DNA of 64,000 nt from Fuerstiella sp. (GTDB lineage Bacteria > Planctomycetota > Planctomycetia > Planctomycetales > Planctomycetaceae). The stretch lies in NCBI GenBank assembly GCA_029245955.1, contig JAQWOH010000090.1:1-64000 (forward strand), given 5' to 3'. Position 1 is the first letter of the stretch, and each line of letters begins with the position of its first letter. A model generated the notes under the pieces. It was not told the origin of the DNA and ran no database searches. It saw nothing but the letters and a program-made list of their open reading frames with translations. The translations under genes and the position numbers were made by a program. This document shows, piece after piece, positions 27,748-37,210 of the stretch.

Positions 27748-29040
27748 ATGACACATTCGGGCGATCCATCGGGGCCGCTACAGTATCACGCCTACAGTCG
27801 CGGACCACGGATCACCGCCGTGGAAACAGCCATACCTTCAGATATCATGCCGGGATTGCTGCTGCTGCGGATTCATACTGACGCTGGTACCGTTGATGGT
27901 GAAGAGGTCATCGGACATGGCGAAACCTATTACATACCAGAGGCCGCATCCGCCGTACTGCATGACTGGATGGCTCAGCGATTGCTGGGCGCCGATGCGG
28001 CGGCGATTGAGAGTCACTGGCGCTTTCTGTTTGAACGGATGACAGCCTTCGGGGGAGTGGGCGCAGAGCTGCGTGCTCTGTCTGCTGTCGATCTTGCGTT
28101 GTGGGATATTCTGGGCCAATTAACGAAACAGCCGGTCTGGCGGCTGCTGGGCGGCCCGGTTCGAGACGCGGTGCCGGTGTACAACAGCTGTGGAGGCCCG
28201 CTGTATGGGATCCGCAATACCGCCGACGGAAGACATGGGGCGGGATGGCCCGGCCACGGCGACCCGGGGAAGCCCGGTCCACTGGAAGACAACTGGGCAT
28301 GTATGAACACACCGGGAGATCTGGCAGAAGAGTTGCTGGAGGAAGGCTTCACCGCCATGAAGCTGTGGGCATTCGACGCCGTGTACCGTGAGACCGGCGG
28401 CCTGCGGATCAGCGCCGCGAACCTGGCGCGCGGTGTTGCCCCGTTTGAAGCGATCAGAGACCGAGTTGGCGACAGAATGGATGTCATGCTGGATGGACAT
28501 GGATTCTTCGGTCTGCCGGCCGCACTGGATATTGCTCACGCCATGCAGCCGTTTCGCCCACTCTGGCTGGAGGACGTTCTCCGCCCGGACAGTATTCCCG
28601 CGATGACGGAATTTCGTCGTGGTGCTGGCGTACCAATTGCCGTCAGCGAAATGCTGGTGACTCGCGAACAATATCGTCAGGCGCTGCACGGCGACGCGGC
28701 AGACTACATCATGATCGACCCCACGTGGGTTGGCGGCATCAGTGAATCCCGTCGAATTGCCGAATTAGCTCAGCTGTACAACATCCCCGTCCTGATGCAT
28801 GATTGTACAGGACCTCTGACGTTGCTGTCCGGTTTGAATATCGCCGGAGCTGTCGCCTGCGTGACGTACCAGGAATGCGTTCGGGCCCACATTGCGACCG
28901 TCTATCCACGATTGATTGATACCACGGTCGTCGTCAACAAAGGACAGATTTCGCTGAGTGCTCGTGCCGGAATTGGCGCACGCTGGCAGCCTTCGCTGTT
29001 TTCGCATGATACGCGGGGCTACCGCATCAGCCGAGCGTAG
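27748..29040 (+). CDS. Enolase-superfamily protein (mandelate racemase/muconate lactonizing type)
   Basis: 430 residues. The N-terminal capping domain is followed by a barrel with metal ligands at DVMLDGHGF (about 248), LWLEDVL (about 272) and AVSEMLVTREQ (about 300), and the late HDCTGPLTLLSGLN (about 350) with the catalytic His position. AMKLWAF (about 206) stands where the catalytic Lys strand usually lies. The family dehydrates or racemises sugar acids; with uxuA next door, a hexonate dehydratase acting on mannonate, galactonate or a similar acid is likely, but the substrate cannot be fixed from sequence. A glycine-rich insertion (about 150-185, GPLYGIRNTADGRHGAGWPG) lies between cap and barrel. 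Confidence 0.8.
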   Translation: MTHSGDPSGPLQYHAYSRGPRITAVETAIPSDIMPGLLLLRIHTDAGTVDGEEVIGHGETYYIPEAASAVLHDWMAQRLLGADAAAIESHWRFLFERMTAFGGVGAELRALSAVDLALWDILGQLTKQPVWRLLGGPVRDAVPVYNSCGGPLYGIRNTADGRHGAGWPGHGDPGKPGPLEDNWACMNTPGDLAEELLEEGFTAMKLWAFDAVYRETGGLRISAANLARGVAPFEAIRDRVGDRMDVMLDGHGFFGLPAALDIAHAMQPFRPLWLEDVLRPDSIPAMTEFRRGAGVPIAVSEMLVTREQYRQALHGDAADYIMIDPTWVGGISESRRIAELAQLYNIPVLMHDCTGPLTLLSGLNIAGAVACVTYQECVRAHIATVYPRLIDTTVVVNKGQISLSARAGIGARWQPSLFSHDTRGYRISRA

Positions 29041-29067
29041 CAAGTCGTCTGGGAGGGACGATCTAAG

Positions 29068-30534
29068 TCATCCGGACGGCGTATCGTCGGGCCTTCTGGC
29101 GTCGTTTACCTGCTCGAAATGAACTCGAATTTCCCGCAGTGTTGCCGGCTGATATGCGGTGGCCCCGTAACGAGTTCCGCGAATGTGCGAATCCACCCGC
29201 TCTCTTTCTGCTTCCGAAAAGACCGCCAGACACGGCCTTTTCTTCGATCTCCCATACGCCTGGATCTGCGGAAAACATTCCAGCGCGGATTCCGTGAACC
29301 GATCTGCCAGAATGAGCAGTCCATCGGGGGGAGACGCGCTCTTGAGTTTTTCAAGAGCCATTCCAGGTTCAGCAACGAACGAAGTCCTGAATCCGTGTTT
29401 CGTGAAATACGCCTTTAACGCGGCCTTGCGCTTCTTTCGTGAGTCCACCACAAGCAACTCGAAGGGCCGCTCCATCATGTAATGGGACAGTGCGTCTGGT
29501 TCATCAGTCTCCCGCCATTCCCCCAGTTCCACCATCGAATTCTTCAGGTCCTTCATCGCTTCCCCAACAGACTGGTAGCGATCGCTCGGACTCACCTGCA
29601 TCATCCGCTGAACAATCCTCACGGCACAGACGGGAAGGGTCGGACTGATATTTGTAATGGGAATCGTACTGGTGTATCGCCCCAGCAGCTTACGCTCCTC
29701 TCGATCAGCTGTGCGCGGCCATGCAGGCTTACCACACAGAAGCTCGTACATAATCGAACCGAGAAAGAAAATGTCACTTCGCGGATCGTTCGTGGGCGCA
29801 TTTGTGCCTCGTTCCAGTGCCGCGTATTCCAGGGCTCGATGAACGTCGTCGCTGGTCCCCCCCTGGTTCGGCAGATCCGCGCCAGCAAGGCCGAAGTCCA
29901 CCAGTCTGGCAACCCCCCGGGAACTCATCAGCACGTTGGTCAGTTTCAGGTCTCGATGAGACACTCCCTTTTCAAGAGCGTATTCCAGCGCCGAACAGAG
30001 CTCATAGATGCAACGAAGACCCTCATTCGCCGACAGGATGCCTCGTACGCGAAGAAAATCGCGAAGGTTGCCACCTTCAACAAACTCCATCGTAAAATAA
30101 TGAAATTTGCCCTCACTACCGACATCGTAAATCGGAACGATGTTGGGATGCTTGAACCGCTGGCAGATTCGGGCCTCCCGCTTGAAGCTGGCCACTGCAG
30201 CGGGGTCTGTGGACCAACGATCGCGAAGCAACTTTACCGCAACGGTTTCCTGCCCGTCGATCGTCTCAGCCCGGTACACCCTGGCAAACCCTCCTGACGC
30301 ATTTCGATACAGTAGTTTGTAGTTGCCCAGCACCAGGCCTTCCGTATCACCATTGAGGATTCGCCGAGTCTGCAGCGAGGTCAGTAGGTGACGCCCCTCC
30401 AGCACCTGCAGGATCGCGGAGACATCTGCGCCATCTACCAACTCAGCCTCGACCTGCTGCCATTGATCAGCGCGAACAAGCCGACTGGCAATCAGGAACG
30501 ACTTCAATTCCTCTTGTGAATTCAGGTCCACCAT
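29068..30534 (-). CDS. Ser/Thr protein kinase with C-terminal receiver-like domain
   Basis: 488 residues. A short helical N-terminal domain (about 5-65; LEGRHLLTSLQTRRILNGD) of the type common in planctomycete kinases precedes the kinase domain (about 70-335): degenerate glycine loop NASGGFARVYRAE, VAVKLL lysine, SHRDLKLTNVLM catalytic loop, LVDFGLAG. The last ~120 residues (ELLVVDSRKKRKAALKAYFT, SPPDGLLILADRFTESALEC) have the alternating pattern of a response-regulator receiver but lack a clear phospho-acceptor aspartate, so a pseudo-receiver. Expected to be a soluble Hanks-type kinase. It is convergent with the enolase-superfamily gene, 27 bases apart. Confidence 0.85.
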   Translation of the reverse strand: MVDLNSQEELKSFLIASRLVRADQWQQVEAELVDGADVSAILQVLEGRHLLTSLQTRRILNGDTEGLVLGNYKLLYRNASGGFARVYRAETIDGQETVAVKLLRDRWSTDPAAVASFKREARICQRFKHPNIVPIYDVGSEGKFHYFTMEFVEGGNLRDFLRVRGILSANEGLRCIYELCSALEYALEKGVSHRDLKLTNVLMSSRGVARLVDFGLAGADLPNQGGTSDDVHRALEYAALERGTNAPTNDPRSDIFFLGSIMYELLCGKPAWPRTADREERKLLGRYTSTIPITNISPTLPVCAVRIVQRMMQVSPSDRYQSVGEAMKDLKNSMVELGEWRETDEPDALSHYMMERPFELLVVDSRKKRKAALKAYFTKHGFRTSFVAEPGMALEKLKSASPPDGLLILADRFTESALECFPQIQAYGRSKKRPCLAVFSEAERERVDSHIRGTRYGATAYQPATLREIRVHFEQVNDARRPDDTPSG

Positions 30535-30847
30535 GACTTGAGCGGATGATTTATCTAAGAACGGAAGCAGGTTTCAGCTGCAGAAATGCGAAACCCATGC
30601 CATTCGCGGTACGTATGCCGTAAAACGGAAACAAAGTGTTCAATCTTGAACTAATGACGCCAGAGTGACGGGAAAAAGCGCAGTCATTACTGCGAAATCC
30701 GGGTAGTTTTGAGAAGTTTTTCGCGGCGAACATTATTGATCCTGAATGGTATCACTCGGTCGCCACGATTCAATGACCCGGTGCCCTACAAGAAGCGGAG
30801 AATTCCGCGTTTGTCCGGCGAAGTGCCGGTGCGACAGAATTTTTTTA
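30535..30847. other. Intergenic, no gene seen
   Basis: 313 bases upstream of the kinase (minus strand) and downstream of the NagA-like gene. Only chance frames are present. A kinase promoter should lie here; no boxes were assigned and no clear terminator was found for the NagA-like gene. Confidence 0.35.
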
Positions 30848-32053
30848 TTAACCGTTCCGAGGCTCCGTCACAGATTTGCCCCGTACAAACGTTCCACTCG
30901 GTACGAACGTGAGGCTGCGGCCGCCGTCCGCCTCGACTTCGGGATTTTCTCGGGATTCGCAAACACGGAACAGCGACAACGTCGCGATCGCACCGACTTC
31001 AAGTTCCGGCAACGTTTCATTGAACAACGCCGCCGGGTTGACAGTCGCCAACGCAACAGCGTCCTGAACCGACAAACCGCAAGTACTGATTAAATGTACA
31101 ACACAGTCACCGGTTACCGACCCCGACCCCGCCAGGAACTGCCGCTGCCCGGCGACGACGATACGGCCATCGTCGAGCACTTCCACGTCCACATCACCTT
31201 CGGCATACGTTCCCGGCGGACAGCCACCAAACCCCGAAACGTCACAAGTCAGAATTGTCCGACCTGGCGATTTGCAGCGGAGAAAGCACTTCAGCACCGA
31301 ATCAGGCAGGTGCCACCCGTCTGCGATAATACTGGCCCACAGATTGTCTTCGGCCAACTGATCCCAAAGATAGTTCGGATGCCGCGGCAATACCGCATGG
31401 GCACCGTTCCCCAGATGAGTGCTCAGACGTGCCCCTGCGGCCACCGCGGCACCTATCTGATCTGCACTGGCTGCTGAGTGTCCTAACGACACCACAACTC
31501 CTTCAGCCGCGCACTGCTGAATAAAGGGAACAGCATTCTCGGCTTCCGCTGCCAGTGTCACCAGGCGAATTCTGCCCCCGGAGGCATCCTGCAGCTTCTG
31601 AAATTCATCATAGTCGGCCGCTCTAACGTGCTGCAGCGGGTGCGCGCCACGCGGACCGTCTTCTGCGGAGATGTATGGTCCCTCAAGGTGATAACCGGCA
31701 ACGCAGTCATGCACCAGAGGATTCTGTTCGTACGCCTGGCGCAGGATCTTGAAGCCATGATGCAATGCATCAAATGAATTGGTAATCAATGTTGGAAAGT
31801 AGCGAGCGACAGATTTATTAACTAACGCCTGAGTCACCGATGCGACCTGATCCGTGGTCAGCGTCGCACTGCTGAACCAGATGCCGTTATAGCCATTTAT
31901 CTGAATGTCAAAAAAACCGGGACTAACGTAAGGCAGCTGCTTAAGCTCTTCATCCGAACAGTCCGTTTCGGAGATGTCGGCGATCAGCTCTCCGTCAATC
32001 GTGACGTCGACAGGCTGCAGGGTACGATAATGTCGAGCCCGAAATCGAGGCAT
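30848..32053 (-). CDS. N-acetylglucosamine-6-phosphate deacetylase-like amidohydrolase
   Basis: 401 residues from the ATG at 32053, which overlaps the upstream gene's stop as TAATG. Amidohydrolase fold: entry strand PYVSPGFFDIQING, LEGPYISAEDGPRGAH (metal Glu region, about 125), VSLGHSAASADQI (about 190), ARLSTHLGNGAHAVLPRHPN (about 208), SIIADGWHLPDSVLKC (about 242), LTCDVSGFGG (about 270, catalytic Asp). NagA usually has THLFNAM; here Phe-Asn-Ala-Met is replaced by Gly-Asn-Gly-Ala, so substrate preference may differ. Likely role: deacetylation of an N-acetyl-hexosamine phosphate in amino-sugar recycling. Coupled to the LOG-family gene upstream. Confidence 0.75.
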   Translation of the reverse strand: MPRFRARHYRTLQPVDVTIDGELIADISETDCSDEELKQLPYVSPGFFDIQINGYNGIWFSSATLTTDQVASVTQALVNKSVARYFPTLITNSFDALHHGFKILRQAYEQNPLVHDCVAGYHLEGPYISAEDGPRGAHPLQHVRAADYDEFQKLQDASGGRIRLVTLAAEAENAVPFIQQCAAEGVVVSLGHSAASADQIGAAVAAGARLSTHLGNGAHAVLPRHPNYLWDQLAEDNLWASIIADGWHLPDSVLKCFLRCKSPGRTILTCDVSGFGGCPPGTYAEGDVDVEVLDDGRIVVAGQRQFLAGSGSVTGDCVVHLISTCGLSVQDAVALATVNPAALFNETLPELEVGAIATLSLFRVCESRENPEVEADGGRSLTFVPSGTFVRGKSVTEPRNG

Positions 32054-32622
32054 TATTTCTCTCCTGTGTTTACATCTGCACTGAAATTGTGTTTTAGCCA
32101 ATGATCCAATTCGGCAATCGATGCAGCTGACGTGAGCAGTCCGTTGTGCGGGAGACTCAGAAAGTCCTGATGCACCATATTATCCAGCAGGCTTGTCAGT
32201 CCGTCGAAGTATCCGTTCACGTTCAGCATGGCGATCGGTGACGTGTGAAAGTCCAGTTGTGCCCAGCACAGCACCTCAAACAGTTCCTCCAGGGTACCGT
32301 ACCCGCCTGGCAACGCGATATAGCCGTTCGCCAGTTTGTGCATCGTGGCTTTTCGTACATGCATGTCGGGCACGACTCTCATGTCAACAACGCCGTCATG
32401 CATGAGTTCCGCGTTGGCCAGTGCCGTAGGAATGACACCAATGACATGCCCGTTACGATCCAGTGCGGCGTCCGCCAGTTCTCCCATCAGACCGACACTG
32501 CCGCCGCCGTAGACAATACTGTGCCCGTACGATGCAAGCAGAACGCCCAACTGGGCTGCGGCGTCGGCGTACGCGGCATCATGGCCGCTGCGAGAGCCGC
32601 AGAATACGCAAATGGATGCCAT
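32053..32622 (-). CDS. LOG-family (TIGR00730) Rossmann protein
   Basis: 189 residues starting at the ATG at 32622 (MASICVFCGSRSGHDAAYAD). Two hallmark motifs of the LOG/lysine-decarboxylase-like family are present: IVYGGGSVGLMGELADA (about 40) and LPGGYGTLEELFEVLCWAQL (about 100), the latter containing PGGxGTxxE. Family enzymes release the base from cytokinin riboside 5'-monophosphate or cleave related nucleotides. The upstream extension of the frame has no family residues, so the shorter start is preferred. Its TAA overlaps the ATG of the NagA-like gene, so both are translated from one mRNA. Confidence 0.88.
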   Translation of the reverse strand: MASICVFCGSRSGHDAAYADAAAQLGVLLASYGHSIVYGGGSVGLMGELADAALDRNGHVIGVIPTALANAELMHDGVVDMRVVPDMHVRKATMHKLANGYIALPGGYGTLEELFEVLCWAQLDFHTSPIAMLNVNGYFDGLTSLLDNMVHQDFLSLPHNGLLTSAASIAELDHWLKHNFSADVNTGEK

Positions 32623-32710
32623 AGTCTGTTCCTCAACTGGTTTAGACGCGATACCCGCCTGAGCCAATTATTGTTCCCCGTGTCAAGGTCCGACTGCTTT
32701 CGCCCTGGTC

Positions 32711-33676
32711 TCAAAGCTCGCGGCAAAACGTTATCAGCTCCTGTACCTGCTCAAACCGGGCATCCGTGAACAACTCACATGCAGCCGTATTCTCAGCGTC
32801 AACCTGTGCTTCGATCACCTGAATCGACTGTTCACGCAGCCGTCGACAGATTTCCAGCACCAGCGAAAACCCATAGCCACGGCGCCGAACTTCCTCCGGC
32901 ACCCAGAGTTCCTTCATGCCGACGGCCCGAACACCCCACTTGGGTATGTAAACATCCAGTCCAATAATCTGTCCGGACGCCACGACTGATTCGTCCTGAC
33001 GTTCCTGCAGCTCGAATTTCAGGACGTCCAGTTGACCAAATCTGACGTGCCACCACCACGGCATCCCGACAACTCGGTCAGTAATCACCATATTCATGCG
33101 GCGCCGATGACGAATCAGTCGAGCGCTCACGGGATCGCGTCCAACGCTCAGATTGCGATGCAGGATTCTGGTACATCGGCCCGGACGGTAATTCAAAGGT
33201 TCCAAAAACTGAGCCCATGGAGCAATCTCGTTGGCGAAACCGGATGCCTGCAGCCCGCCGTAGATGCCGTTGTAGAAACCGTTGCGGTCCATGCCGGCCC
33301 CCACCACGATCGACACAGCTCCCTTTCCGGCCAGATAATCTTCTGCCAGTCTGACAAGCTGCGTGCCAACGCCACGTCGTCGAAATTCCGGATGTATGAC
33401 AATTGCCGAAATCACACCATCGGCCATATTCAGCGACGCGCCATCATCTGTACAGCTGAAAGCGGCGTGCACGAAACCGACGATGCGATTCCCCTCGTGC
33501 GCGACAAAAAATCCAGTACGGTCAAAGAATGGCTGCGAAAAAACGAACAACTCGAAAATGTCGCCGGGAAACCCTTCGGCTGCGCTCGGACCAAGGTTGC
33601 TGGCGTGCCAAAGTCTCAGGATCTCCGGCGGGTCGGTATTGTGAAACGTCCGATACTCAACCACGGGATCTTCCAT
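32711..33676 (-). CDS. Double GNAT acetyltransferase
   Basis: 321 residues from the ATG at 33676 (MEDPVVEYRTFHNTDPPEIL). The first GNAT domain (about 1-160) has the acetyl-CoA loop motif in SAIVIHPEFRRRGVGTQLVR (R-R-x-G-V-G). The second, C-terminal domain (about 185-321) has ELWVPEEVRRRGYGFSLVLE and a final DAENTAACELFTDARFEQV, the typical last strand-helix. So both halves keep recognisable CoA-binding signatures. The frame runs further upstream to 34039, but that part is antisense to the 33927 gene and carries no domain. Substrate unknown. It follows its neighbours on the minus strand, 88 bases before the LOG gene. Confidence 0.8.
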   Translation of the reverse strand: MEDPVVEYRTFHNTDPPEILRLWHASNLGPSAAEGFPGDIFELFVFSQPFFDRTGFFVAHEGNRIVGFVHAAFSCTDDGASLNMADGVISAIVIHPEFRRRGVGTQLVRLAEDYLAGKGAVSIVVGAGMDRNGFYNGIYGGLQASGFANEIAPWAQFLEPLNYRPGRCTRILHRNLSVGRDPVSARLIRHRRRMNMVITDRVVGMPWWWHVRFGQLDVLKFELQERQDESVVASGQIIGLDVYIPKWGVRAVGMKELWVPEEVRRRGYGFSLVLEICRRLREQSIQVIEAQVDAENTAACELFTDARFEQVQELITFCREL

Positions 33677-33926
33677 TTCCGCCACAGATTCGACCGGCCT
33701 CAGGCGACAACAACTTATTACTCCGTAACGGACGCATGACTGACACTCGATACGACATTCAGAAAGACCGATGACCTGTGAGCCGGACTTTAACGGTCGC
33801 ATTCTGTGGTGACAAGCTGATACACTTCCACTGTTCCTGACTAGCGAAAAGTCAGCGGGGCTGTCGTGACCGCGTCGTTTCCGCGTTCGCAGGGCTTCCC
33901 CCGAAAAACAAACCAGATTAACGCTC

Positions 33927-34340
33927 ATGACGTGGACTGATCGAGAACTCTGTGCCTGGCTCGACGAAATGCTGCCTGCGGAACGCATGGTGGAGCTGGA
34001 ACAGAATCTGCGTTCGGACGAAGCACTCCAGGCGCGCATCGCCCAGTTGATTCATCACCTTGATCAGGGCGGGCACACCGTCGGCGAAATCTGGCAACGG
34101 TCGGGGCTAAGTTGCCCCCCGCGCAGCGAATTGGGCGGATACCTTCTGAAAACGCTCTCGTCAGATGTCTCCAACTACGTTGAATTTCACCTGAAGACGA
34201 TCGGCTGCCGTATCTGTCAGGCCAATCTGAAAGATCTTGAAGAACACGGCAACCAGACTGCCGAGTCTCCCCAACGGCGGCGGCGGTTCTTCGAATCGTC
34301 TGCGGGTCTGCTCAAGTCGTCTGACGCTGACGAATTTTGA
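33927..34340 (+). CDS. Small conserved-looking protein with CxxC-type zinc-finger-like segment
   Basis: 137 residues. An N-terminal acidic helical part (WTDRELCAWLDEMLPAERMV, then LEQNLRSDEALQARIAQLIH) resembles the cytoplasmic ends of planctomycete anti-sigma proteins. A following HLKTIGCRICQANLKDLEEH carries Cys-x-x-Cys with a nearby His, like a half zinc finger. No membrane segment is present. The frame is in good codon use, starts 250 bases from the divergent GNAT gene and ends before a non-coding stretch. I do not recognise a named family; a small regulatory or RNA-polymerase-associated protein is conceivable but not shown. Confidence 0.6.
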   Translation: MTWTDRELCAWLDEMLPAERMVELEQNLRSDEALQARIAQLIHHLDQGGHTVGEIWQRSGLSCPPRSELGGYLLKTLSSDVSNYVEFHLKTIGCRICQANLKDLEEHGNQTAESPQRRRRFFESSAGLLKSSDADEF

Positions 34341-34748
34341 TGCGGAAAGATCCGCCGTCATGCACACCTGTGCCGGCGCCCCCCGAAGGTTGCCAACCAC
34401 CGGAGTTATTCCGTTGACCGTGATGCCGGAACATCAGCGCCGTCTGTACGGCGTCGCGTTTTTCAGGTCTGCAATAAACTGCGCAAACAGAGAAGTCAAC
34501 ACAGACAGATCGTCAGACGCTGCCTCACAAGCGGCTTCACTACCAGCATGCAGCGACAGTAATTGAGTCAGTATTCCAGATTTCCAACGCATTTTTGGTT
34601 CGTCGTTCGTGCTTCATGCGTTTATCAAATGGTTATGAGGTCCCTTCCAGAACAGTTTACTGATTGTCGAAGATGCTTGTGGCTCTCAAGTTCTGTTCGA
34701 CTACCGTCGCAAAGCGTTCGGCGCAGACACAAGGCAGAGAGGCCTGCC
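34341..34748. other. Intergenic, no gene seen
   Basis: 408 bases between the small CxxC protein and the end of the L-fuconate dehydratase gene (convergent). Short plus-strand frames here show no domain and look random. No clear terminator hairpin was found. Confidence 0.35.
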
Positions 34749-36038
34749 TTAGGCGTCGGCATGTCCGAAAGTGAACTGGTTGAGCGCCTCCGGCGTGAAC
34801 TCGACGCTGTAGCCTGCGTCGGTCGGCGGCATGTATCGCCCATTCTGCATGTTGACGGGCGTTACCATGTGTTCGTGCAGGTGGTCTGAATATTCTGTGA
34901 TGCGGCCCTCCATTTCTGCGGACACACAAACATAGTCGATCACGCTCAGATGCTGAACATATTCGCATAGTCCGACCCCGCCAGCATGAGGGCAGACGGG
35001 CACGTTGTAGCGCGCGGCCAGCAGCAGCACCGCCAGCACCTCATTAACACCACCAAGCCTGCAACTGTCCAGTTGACAGACCTGCATACCGCCCGACTGC
35101 AGAAACTGTTTGAACATCACACGATTATGACACATTTCTCCCGTGGCCACCCGAATGGGCGACACGGCACGGGCGATCTCCGCGTGGCCGAGAATATCGT
35201 CAGGGCTGGTTGGTTCTTCAACGAACCACGGGCGAAATTCGGACAGACGGCCGATCCACTCGATTGCCTGAGGCACGTCCCAGACCTGATTGGCGTCAAT
35301 CATCATAAAGGCGTCGTCACCCATTTCCTGGCGCATAACGCGACAGCGACGAATGTCGTCGTCCAGATCACGCCCAACCTTGATCTTGAAGTGTGACCAA
35401 CCCCGCTCGCGCAGTCCCTCGCACTTCTGTTTCAACGCTTCGTCTGAGTAGCCCAGCCAGCCGGCTGATGTTGTGTAGCTGGGATATCCCTGCTCTGTGA
35501 CTGTGGCGATTCTGGCTGCCTTCCCTGGCTGAACTCCGGTCATCAGCTCGACGGCCTGAGCCCGAGTGATTGCATCAGTCAGATAGCGAAAGTCAACGCA
35601 GCTGACAAATTGTTCCGGTGACATCTCGCAGACCAGTTGCCATACCGGTTTTTCTTGAATCCGAGCCCATAGATCCCACACTGCGTTAATTACGGCCGCA
35701 GCGGCCAGATGGATGACACCTTTCTCCGGGCCGACCCACCGCAGCTGACTGTCTGCCGTCAACTTACGATACAGGGTGACCGGTTCAGCCATCAACGACT
35801 CCACTGTGACTCCAACAATCATTTGAGCCAGAGACTGAATGCCGGCCACACAGAGTTCGTTACCGCGACCGATGGTGAACGTCATGCCGAAGCCGCTAAG
35901 ACTTTCGGAATCCGTCTTTAGCACAACATAGGCTGCTGAATAATCGGGATCGGGATTCATCGCATCCGATCCGTCCAGTTGCTGAGACGTAGGAAATCGA
36001 ACGTCGTGGGTTTCGAACGCGACAATGGTTGTAGACAT
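34749..36038 (-). CDS. L-fuconate dehydratase
   Basis: 429 residues from the ATG at 36038. The N-terminus (VRFPTSQQLDGSDAMNPDPD, then YSAAYVVLKTDSESLSGFGM) and GPEKGVIHLAAAAVINAVWD are diagnostic for the FucD/ENOSF1 branch of the enolase superfamily. Catalytic and metal sites: FKIKVG (K-x-K, about 219), MMIDANQVWD (about 250), FVEEPTSPDD (about 276), ATGEMCHNRVMF (about 304), VCPHAGGVGL (about 352). It dehydrates L-fuconate to 2-keto-3-deoxy-L-fuconate in L-fucose breakdown, fitting use of fucose-containing sulfated algal polysaccharide. The open frame extends to 36164 but that part overlaps the VWA gene and adds no family sequence. Confidence 0.9.
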   Translation of the reverse strand: MSTTIVAFETHDVRFPTSQQLDGSDAMNPDPDYSAAYVVLKTDSESLSGFGMTFTIGRGNELCVAGIQSLAQMIVGVTVESLMAEPVTLYRKLTADSQLRWVGPEKGVIHLAAAAVINAVWDLWARIQEKPVWQLVCEMSPEQFVSCVDFRYLTDAITRAQAVELMTGVQPGKAARIATVTEQGYPSYTTSAGWLGYSDEALKQKCEGLRERGWSHFKIKVGRDLDDDIRRCRVMRQEMGDDAFMMIDANQVWDVPQAIEWIGRLSEFRPWFVEEPTSPDDILGHAEIARAVSPIRVATGEMCHNRVMFKQFLQSGGMQVCQLDSCRLGGVNEVLAVLLLAARYNVPVCPHAGGVGLCEYVQHLSVIDYVCVSAEMEGRITEYSDHLHEHMVTPVNMQNGRYMPPTDAGYSVEFTPEALNQFTFGHADA

Positions 36039-36142
36039 CAGCAATCCGGGTTGGCGGGTGAATAAGTCCGATATGGCCTGCCACGTATAAGCGGGCAACG
36101 AATTCGAGCGTCCTCTCGCGTGTGCTGGCGGTCCGCTTCGTA

Positions 36143-37210
36143 TTACGGCAGCGAACGCAGCCATGTGGCGTCCAGAATGATACAGGCCAGAACGCAGAGG
36201 ACTCCGCTGACCATTGGAAATCCAAAGACTTCCCGATATTCGGTGTAGAGTCGTCCCTCGACTTCCGTCTTCTCCAGCTGATCAATCTCAGCATAAACAT
36301 ATTCCAGCGTTTCGGTGTCCTGAGCATTGAAATACTGACCTCCGGTCCTTTCCGCCAGCATTTTCAGAGTTGCTTCGTCCAGTCTGACGCGTTGAGGCTG
36401 CAGTACGCTGCGTCCGAAAATATCGACCCCGGGATAGGGTGCCATTCCTGTCGTCCCGACCCCAATCGCATAGATCTTGATTCCAAACTGAGCAGCGGCC
36501 TCGGCCGCGTCTTCCGGCGAAATGACTCCGGCGGTGTTTTCACCGTCAGACAGCAGCACAATCACCTTGCTCTCAGAATCCAGGTCCTTCAGCCGGTCCA
36601 CAGCCAGCGCCAAAGCATCGCCGATGGCCGTCGCCTGCTCTTCCTGGAGCAGGCGTTCATTGATCACTCGGCCCTTGTCGTCCCGAATTGGCATGGGAAT
36701 CTCAACACTCCGCAGTACCTCCAGCAATGCGCCATGGTCGAGGGTTGGCGGACACAGGGCCGTCGCGAATCCCCCGAACGCCACCAGTCCAATCAGGTCG
36801 TCCGGTCGGCCACTAAAGTCGTCATTGCCCGCGACAAACTTCTGCAACACGCTTTTTACGGCAGTCAGCCGGTCCACCTGGCGGCCATCCACTGGAAAGT
36901 CCAGTGCCTGCATCGAACCGGAACGGTCAATGCACATCTGCACGGCAATCCCTTCGGTACGAATGCGAAATTCTTCGCGGCCCAGTTGAGGCCTGGCCAG
37001 TGCGCCGATTACCAGAATCAGACCGGCCAGCTTGACGGCCGGAAGAAGTCGTCTGACACGCTGCGCATATGTAACCGGCAGCGACTTCAGCAGTTGGACA
37101 CTGGAATAGAGGGCCGCAGGCTGTTCACGTCGGCGTTGCACAACCACGACCGCAGCGAAGGGGATCAGCAGCAGCCATGCCCAGGGCGATCCGAAGCGGA
37201 ACACATTCAT
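36143..37210 (-). CDS. BatA-like VWA-domain membrane protein
   Basis: 355 residues. Two N-terminal membrane segments (WAWLLLIPFAAVVVV, about 10-24; AVKLAGLILVIGALA, about 57-71), a von Willebrand A domain (about 90-290) with the MIDAS motif DRSGSM (about 95) and the GENTAG loop, and a last membrane helix (MVSGVLCVLACIILDATWL). This is the BatA/BatB arrangement of aerotolerance-type operons. Start ATG overlaps the stop of the BatD-like gene (ATGA), so they are translationally coupled. In family terms it works with BatD and a MoxR ATPase; no MoxR gene lies in this window. Confidence 0.88.
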   Translation of the reverse strand: MNVFRFGSPWAWLLLIPFAAVVVVQRRREQPAALYSSVQLLKSLPVTYAQRVRRLLPAVKLAGLILVIGALARPQLGREEFRIRTEGIAVQMCIDRSGSMQALDFPVDGRQVDRLTAVKSVLQKFVAGNDDFSGRPDDLIGLVAFGGFATALCPPTLDHGALLEVLRSVEIPMPIRDDKGRVINERLLQEEQATAIGDALALAVDRLKDLDSESKVIVLLSDGENTAGVISPEDAAEAAAQFGIKIYAIGVGTTGMAPYPGVDIFGRSVLQPQRVRLDEATLKMLAERTGGQYFNAQDTETLEYVYAEIDQLEKTEVEGRLYTEYREVFGFPMVSGVLCVLACIILDATWLRSLP

